A DNA stretch of 64,000 nucleotides. It comes from Celoporthe dispersa (lineage: Eukaryota > Ascomycota > Sordariomycetes > Diaporthales > Cryphonectriaceae). Below are positions 59,141 through 64,000 of this stretch, one piece after another (within the stretch, counting starts at the first letter, position 1; every line of letters starts with the position of its first letter). The notes beneath the pieces were generated by a model. The model made no database searches, was not told the DNA's origin, and worked only from the letters and a program-made list of their open reading frames with translations. The position numbers and the translations under genes were made by a program. Location of the stretch: NCBI GenBank assembly GCA_016584495.1, contig WAID01000004.1, positions 1,612,001 through 1,676,000 on the forward strand, read 5' to 3'.

Positions 59141-60871
59141 TTAGCGCCGCGGCGGGGTCCGGTCAATAACCTTTGCGCCGTCCTGCATCCAGAAATCAAC
59201 CTCATCCACGATATCGTACACAATATCCTCCACAATCTGTTCCTCGTAGCGCTCGACCATTGGCCGTGGCGCCTCCTGCTGGACTGTCACCGTGGACGGC
59301 TCCTCAGTGCCGGTCATCGCGACGTCGTCTCCCGTGTCCTCGTGCTCGTATCCTGGGGGCGGGTACCAGAACTTGGGCCCAAAGTTCACCTCCGCCGCGC
59401 CACCTCGAAACACGCTCACCGCGGGATAGTATCCCAGCATGCCGTCGTCAAGACCTTCGCGCGCGTCAGGCTGCTTAGCCGTGGCTGGCTTCGAGGCGAG
59501 CGGCAGGAAGGCGAGCAGATTGTTGAACGCCGTGCCCATGTCCACTCCGTTCTTGTACACCTTGATCCAGGAATTCGGTAGTGTTCGCATGCACGGGATC
59601 GGGTGGTTCGGGTTCGGACCTTCCGACGAGCCTGCCCCTGAGCCAGATGCCGACATTGGCGACGGGTTCATCAGGTCATCAAGCTCTGGTGTCGTGTGGT
59701 AGTCGGGGGTTTCGAAGTAGATATGCGCCTTGAACCGGATCGGAAGACGGTCTCTCACGATGTTCGGCACTTCTATGGCTCCGTGATCCGCATCTTCGAG
59801 CAGGTCGACAGCTGGGTTGTAGTGACCCGATACAACCTTGCGATGTAGCTGCTCGGAAGGCAGGCCAATCTCCAGGCCAATGACATCGCCCTCTCGGATG
59901 TCCTCGCCGGGAGGGAAAAAGTCCTTGGGCCGCGACATGTAGACTTTCTGCCCTTCCCTGTCACGGATCCCGTAACTGTAGGCATCGAAGCCAGCCGGCG
60001 CATCGATGGCGGCCTCTCTTCGTGCAAATCCAACGCGCACATGGCCGTGAGAGTCAGGCTGCTCCGAGTCCGGCGCTGGAGGATCTTTCAATATACCTCG
60101 GGTAATTTTGCACTCCCAATACCACCTGCCCTCCCGTATGGCAACGTTCGCCCGCGACATCCTCCATCCTTTGTCCGTCGTGATATGTTTTCCTGATCTG
60201 TCGAAGAACAAATGTGTTGCCGCGTCCTCAAAACTCATGTGCGGGCCGAACGGCTCAGGTTCTGTCTGGCGGTAGTAGAAAGAGGAGGGAAACTTTGGAT
60301 CCGCAATACAGTGGGTGTAGTAGTACTGCTTCTTGTTGTAGACACTAAGAGGACATTCAGAAAACCTGTCGTCCAGAGGCAGTCTGCGGGGGTACTCACT
60401 GCTCCTGGGTCTCGAAGAACTCGATCTGCTCACCACTGGGACCCGTCACGGTGTGGTGACTTGCCAGCTGCGGACCTCGGGCGGGCTCGAAGTCAGCAGC
60501 TTTGGGGAGGGAAGTATGTAGCGCGCAGGGCCCATCTCTGCAGAAGGGACATTTTTCAAGTTCTTCTTCGACTGTCTGGGGTCTGGAGTTGCACGAGAGG
60601 GCTCGACACCGCCTGGGGTGGTGGCAGCCTTGGACTCGCGTTTCTTGAGAGACTCTTTCTTGGTGCGCTTCTCCCGCGCCATGACACCACCATCTTCTGC
60701 TGCTTGCGGCTTTTTTGAGCTGGGCTCTGGGTTGAGCGGTGAAGACACAGCGGGTGAGTGGTGGTCTTCTAGAGCTCGTTTCTGCGGCAGAGAGGCAACA
60801 GCTGGTGGCGGCGGTGCTGGAGAGCTGGTCGGTGGTAGGGGAGACGGGCTGGCAGTCGTCGCCTCCCCCAT
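59141..60871 (-). CDS. bre2: COMPASS subunit Bre2 (Ash2-like, SPRY domain) (frame-broken)
   Basis: Exons 60400..60871 and 59141..60344, about 558 residues after repair; the 55-bp intron (GTGAGT donor, TAG acceptor) joins FFETQEH to VYNKKQYYYTHCIADP. The N-terminus is Pro/Ser- and Lys-rich. The SPRY domain covers the middle: DKGWRMSRANVAIREGRWYW, HVRVGFARREAAIDAP, FDAYSYGIRDREGQKVYMSR, then NSWIKVYKNGVDMGTAFNNL. The C-terminus has MVERYEEQIVEDIVYDIVDE, a Dpy30-binding-like helix that Ash2/Bre2 proteins carry. It is a subunit of the Set1/COMPASS H3K4 methyltransferase in the nucleus. The G4 run 60504-60507 (plus strand) is one base short between YILPSP and KAADFEPARG. The start could instead be an ATG at 60905 if the C5 run 60865-60869 is also miscounted. 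Confidence 0.9.
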
Positions 60872-61460
60872 TTGGGAGGGTCTCTGCTGGATTGTCGCCA
60901 GACATGACGATGACCCAGGCTGTATCAGGTCAGACCGCAACAAAGAATGGGTCAATGAGCTGGTTTCAAGACCTGGGAAGCAAGTGGCACCTGTGATGCT
61001 TCATTGCTGATGCACAAAGAGCTGTGCAGCAAGTGAAGCGCGATGCTAACAGCCGCAAGAAGACGCGCCGCTTCTAGCCTTGGCCTGGGCAAGCTAGGAT
61101 AAGACATACGCTATCTATTGGTGGCTCCTTGGGAAGAGTGACCCACCTAGCAACTTTTGTACCTACTACTGTCTGCCTCTCATTTACTGACCCTTCGACC
61201 TTTTCAATCTTGACCGAGATCTTTCGAATCGCACGCGACATCTCGTCAGGCAACGCTCACACCAGCCGAGACTCCTCAGAGTACAGAGTTCTCTCCCCCT
61301 GCGCACCTCCTCAATTCGCAAGGGCTCTGGAAAGCCTGTGAGCTTGTGGCGTGTTTTGTCTCTCTGCCACTGCGCTTTCCAGCTTCTATCCTCGGTCCTC
61401 AACGCGAGCCTCACAGCCAGACCGGCCCTTGGCCTGCGCTTTGCCAGCAGAACCGCCATC
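60872..61460. promoter_or_regulatory. Bidirectional promoter region, bre2 / cdc5
   Basis: 589 bp between divergent start codons. A CCAAT box in reverse orientation (ATTGG, 61117-61121) lies near the middle, followed by pyrimidine-rich leader towards cdc5. In-frame codons upstream of the cdc5 ATG (61338-61460) do not resemble the family. Confidence 0.55.
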
Positions 61461-63757
61461 ATGCCTGTCGTCAAGGGTGGCGTCTGGACAAATATTGAGG
61501 ATGAAGTCCTCAAGGCTGCCGTGTCCAAGTATGGGTTGAACCAGTGGGCACGCGTCTCGTCGCTGCTTGCCAGGAAGACGCCCAAGCAGTGCAAGGCAAG
61601 ATGGCAGGAATGGCTCGACCCCAGCATCAAGAAGGTCGAGTTCACGAAAGAGGAGGACGAGAAGCTGCTGCACCTGGCCAAGTTGATGCCCACACAGTGG
61701 CGGACCATCGCCCCGATCGTCGGCCGAACCGCGAACCAGTGCATCGAGCGGTACCAGAAGCTTCTGGACGAGGCAGAGCAGCGGGAGGCTTCCGAGCTTG
61801 GAATGACCGGAGGCGACGAGGCATCTGCACCCACAGCCGACGATGTGCGGCGACTGCGACCGGGCGAGGTGGACCCTGACCCCGAGACGAAGCCCGCCCG
61901 CCCGGATACCATCGATCTCGATGAGGACGAGAAAGAGATGCTCAGCGAGGCCCGTGCCCGCCTCGCCAACACACAGGGAAAGAAGGCCAAGCGCAAGGCG
62001 CGCGAGCGACAGCAAGAGGAGTCGAGGCGGCTGGCAGCTCTGCAGAAGCGGCGCGAGCTGAAGACCGCAGGCATCAACATCACGGTGACGACGCGGAAGA
62101 AGGGCCAGATGGATTACAATGCAGACATCCCCTTCGAGAAGAAAGCTGCCCCGGGTTTCTACGACACAAACGAGGAAATCGCACTGAACGAGAGGCAGCG
62201 GGCCAACTTCGACCCCAGAAAACAGCAGCTGGCGCAGGCAAAGCGGAAACAGGACGAGGAGGACGAGGCAGGACGAAAGAGACGCAAGGCTGACAAGGAT
62301 GCACCGTCGGCATCGTATCGAGAGGCCCTCAAGGCCGGCCAGATGCAGCGGATCAGGGAGGCCGAGCAGAGCAGTAAGCGGCGAGCGCTGGTCCTCCCGG
62401 CACCACAGGTCGGCGAGGGCGAGCTCGAGGAGATCGTGAAGATGGGCATGATCGGGGAGAGGGCGAACACGATGGCACAGAACGGCGACAACGATGCAAC
62501 ACGCGGCCTTGTGAACTCCTACACGGCATTGAACAGCGGTGCACCTATTCGGACGCCAAGAGCACCTGCTTCTGAGGATCATATTGCAAACGAGATCAAG
62601 AACATCCGAGCACTGACAGAGACACAATCATCATTGCTTGGTGGAGAGAACACGCCGCTTCACGAGGGGGCCGGCTCGACAGGATTCGAGTCTGCCGCCC
62701 CGAGAAAGCAAAACATCTTCACGCCGAACCCCATGGCTACGCCGTTGCGACAAGGTGTTAACGGCGTGGGCGCGACCCTCTGCGGCCGGGACAGACTCCC
62801 ATGCGGACGCCACGTGACAATTTTGCGCTGAATGCCCAAGGCAGCGAGCTGGTCATGAGACAGCAGCTCAAGCGAGGCCTGGCATCCCTGCCCAGGCCCA
62901 AACAACAGTCCTGGGAGCTCGAGCTGCCAGAGGAGCAGGAAGACATCGTTACCACATCGGGTCGGCTGCCCGAGGACGCCTCGGAGCGTGATCGAAGGGA
63001 ACGGGAGCTTCTGGCCGCCCAAGAGCTGCTCGAGAGGAAGCGGCGTACACAGGTCATGCAACGGGGCCTTCCTCGACCCGTCTCAGTTGATATCACGGTG
63101 CTGCAACGGGTGGCAGAAAGCTTGGAAGACCCGGCCGAGAGGGCCATCGCGCAGGAGGCGGCATTGCTTATGGTCTATGACTCGTTGAAATACCCTCTGG
63201 TCGCCAAGAAACCGTCTGCCCAGCAGCCGGCGTTGGACCAGATCGATGACATTGCACTGGCAGAGGCACGAAGGCAGATCTTGGTGGAGGCCAGAGGCAA
63301 CCCGGCGCCGGAGGAAGTTGAAGCTGCGTGGGCCAAGTCAAACAATAACTCACTTTTACTAAGCTTGGGCTGCTATGACGACGACGAGGAAGATCATCTT
63401 ACCACCATGAAGGCAGCCTTTGACGAGGTCCAGGACACCATGATCAGCTCCGCCGACAAGGGCGCGAAACTGGAGAAGAAGCTGAACCTGCACCTTGGTG
63501 GTTATAAGCAGCGCGCAGAGATGTTGCGGAAGAAGATTGGCGACTCTGCCGGCGAGCTGGAGAAAGCCACCCATGCGCTGAATGCCTTCCAGATCCTGGC
63601 CAATTCGGAGGAGATTGCGGTCAGGAACAGGCTAGCAAGCCTACGGGAGGAGGTTGCCTTCATCAGCAAGAGGGAGAGAGAAGCGCAGGAGCTCTACAGG
63701 CAGAACAGGGAAGAGCTCGATGCCCTTACGGTCGAGGCTACAAACGGGCATCACTAA
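61461..63757 (+). CDS. cdc5: Pre-mRNA splicing factor Cdc5/Cef1 (frame-broken)
   Basis: Single exon, 765 residues after repair. The ATG at 61461 opens MPVVKGGVWTNIEDEVLKAA, the invariant Cdc5 start. Two Myb repeats fill residues ~5-105 (NQWARVSSLLARKTPKQCKA, LMPTQWRTIAPIVGRTANQC). Then come LARKARLANTQ-type linker sequence (EARARLANTQGKKAKRKARE), LQKRRELKTAGI, TPNPMATPLRQG and MRTPRDNFALN, and a C-terminal coiled-coil region (AKLEKKLNLHLGGYKQRAEM). Cdc5 is a core scaffold of the Prp19/NineTeen complex of the active spliceosome and is essential in yeasts. The CCC at 62776-62778 is one C short of the frame that links GVNGVGATP to LRPGQTPMRTPRD. In an essential gene this is far more likely a sequence error than a mutation. 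Confidence 0.95.
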
Positions 63758-64000
63758 GGATTGCAGACAGCATCGCTAGATGGTGATGATGTATGTTCAG
63801 GCGAGGCAGAGGCAGCATGGACACAAAAAGACTGAAATCAATGAAAAGGGTATATAATTTGATTGTATATCTTTGAATCTGACCCTTGTGGAGGCAGCAG
63901 CCGCCTCCAGACGCCATACCATACATACTGTCCAAATTAACGCTGACTGCCACAGCATAATGCGGCACTCTTTCTTCTTTCCAGATTGCAAGAGGCATAA
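63758..64000. other. 3' region of cdc5
   Basis: 243 bp, AT-richer, with a likely 3' UTR. No gene can be called before the window ends. Confidence 0.6.

Noticed and set aside
61386..62627. 413-codon open frame antisense to cdc5
   Set aside because: It mirrors strong GC3 bias in the sense gene; the sense strand has Myb repeats and family motifs, the antisense has none.

Overview
The window is nuclear DNA from a filamentous ascomycete, most likely a Sordariomycete. The evidence is short introns (about 51-150 bp) with GTRNGT donors and CTGAC/CTAAC branch sites, GC-rich coding sequence, long pyrimidine- and purine-rich intergenic tracts, and gene families typical of Pezizomycotina: an XlnR/Xyr1 regulator, FlbE, zinc-cluster factors, a homeobox-C2H2 factor and a STAND-type N-terminal domain. 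No species can be named from the sequence alone. No rRNA, tRNA, transposon or CRISPR was recognised.

Layout. 0-3 kb: the 3' end of utp21 (+) meets a 14-helix MFS transporter (-) tail to tail. 3-12.8 kb: a 9.9-kb stretch with no recognisable gene, lying upstream of the xylanase/cellulase regulator xyr1/xlnR (+, 12.8-15.9 kb). 16.8-20.4 kb (-): a Ricin-B-like single-span membrane protein and an acetamidase/formamidase. 21.2-22.1 kb (+): PHP-type histidinol-phosphatase. 23.8-27.7 kb (+): a 1200-residue homeobox/C2H2 factor with five tandem helix modules. 28.0-29.9 kb (-): a cytochrome P450. 32.5-35.0 kb (+): a protein joining a helical STAND-like N-terminal domain to a beta-rich, propeller-like C-terminal half. 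40.0-42.4 kb (+): a Zn2Cys6 factor. 45.7-47.0 kb (-): flbE. 49.9-53.1 kb (+): an RBR E3 ubiquitin ligase. 55.1-56.9 kb (+): a second P450. 57.4-58.8 kb (+): queuine tRNA-ribosyltransferase. 59.1-60.9 kb (-): bre2 (COMPASS). 61.5-63.8 kb (+): cdc5/cef1 (spliceosome NTC), divergent from bre2.

The genes do not form one pathway. They mix housekeeping functions (ribosome biogenesis, splicing, histone methylation, tRNA modification, histidine synthesis) with regulators of carbon use and development, and two unrelated P450s. There is no biosynthetic cluster core enzyme.

An important caution: at least seven genes carry single-base frame breaks, mostly in short G or C runs and of both signs, including conserved single-copy genes (cdc5, bre2). 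They look like homopolymer errors in the sequence rather than biology. Coordinates below span the intact gene, and the break is stated in each entry. Genes could also be hidden by such errors in the long 'empty' stretches.
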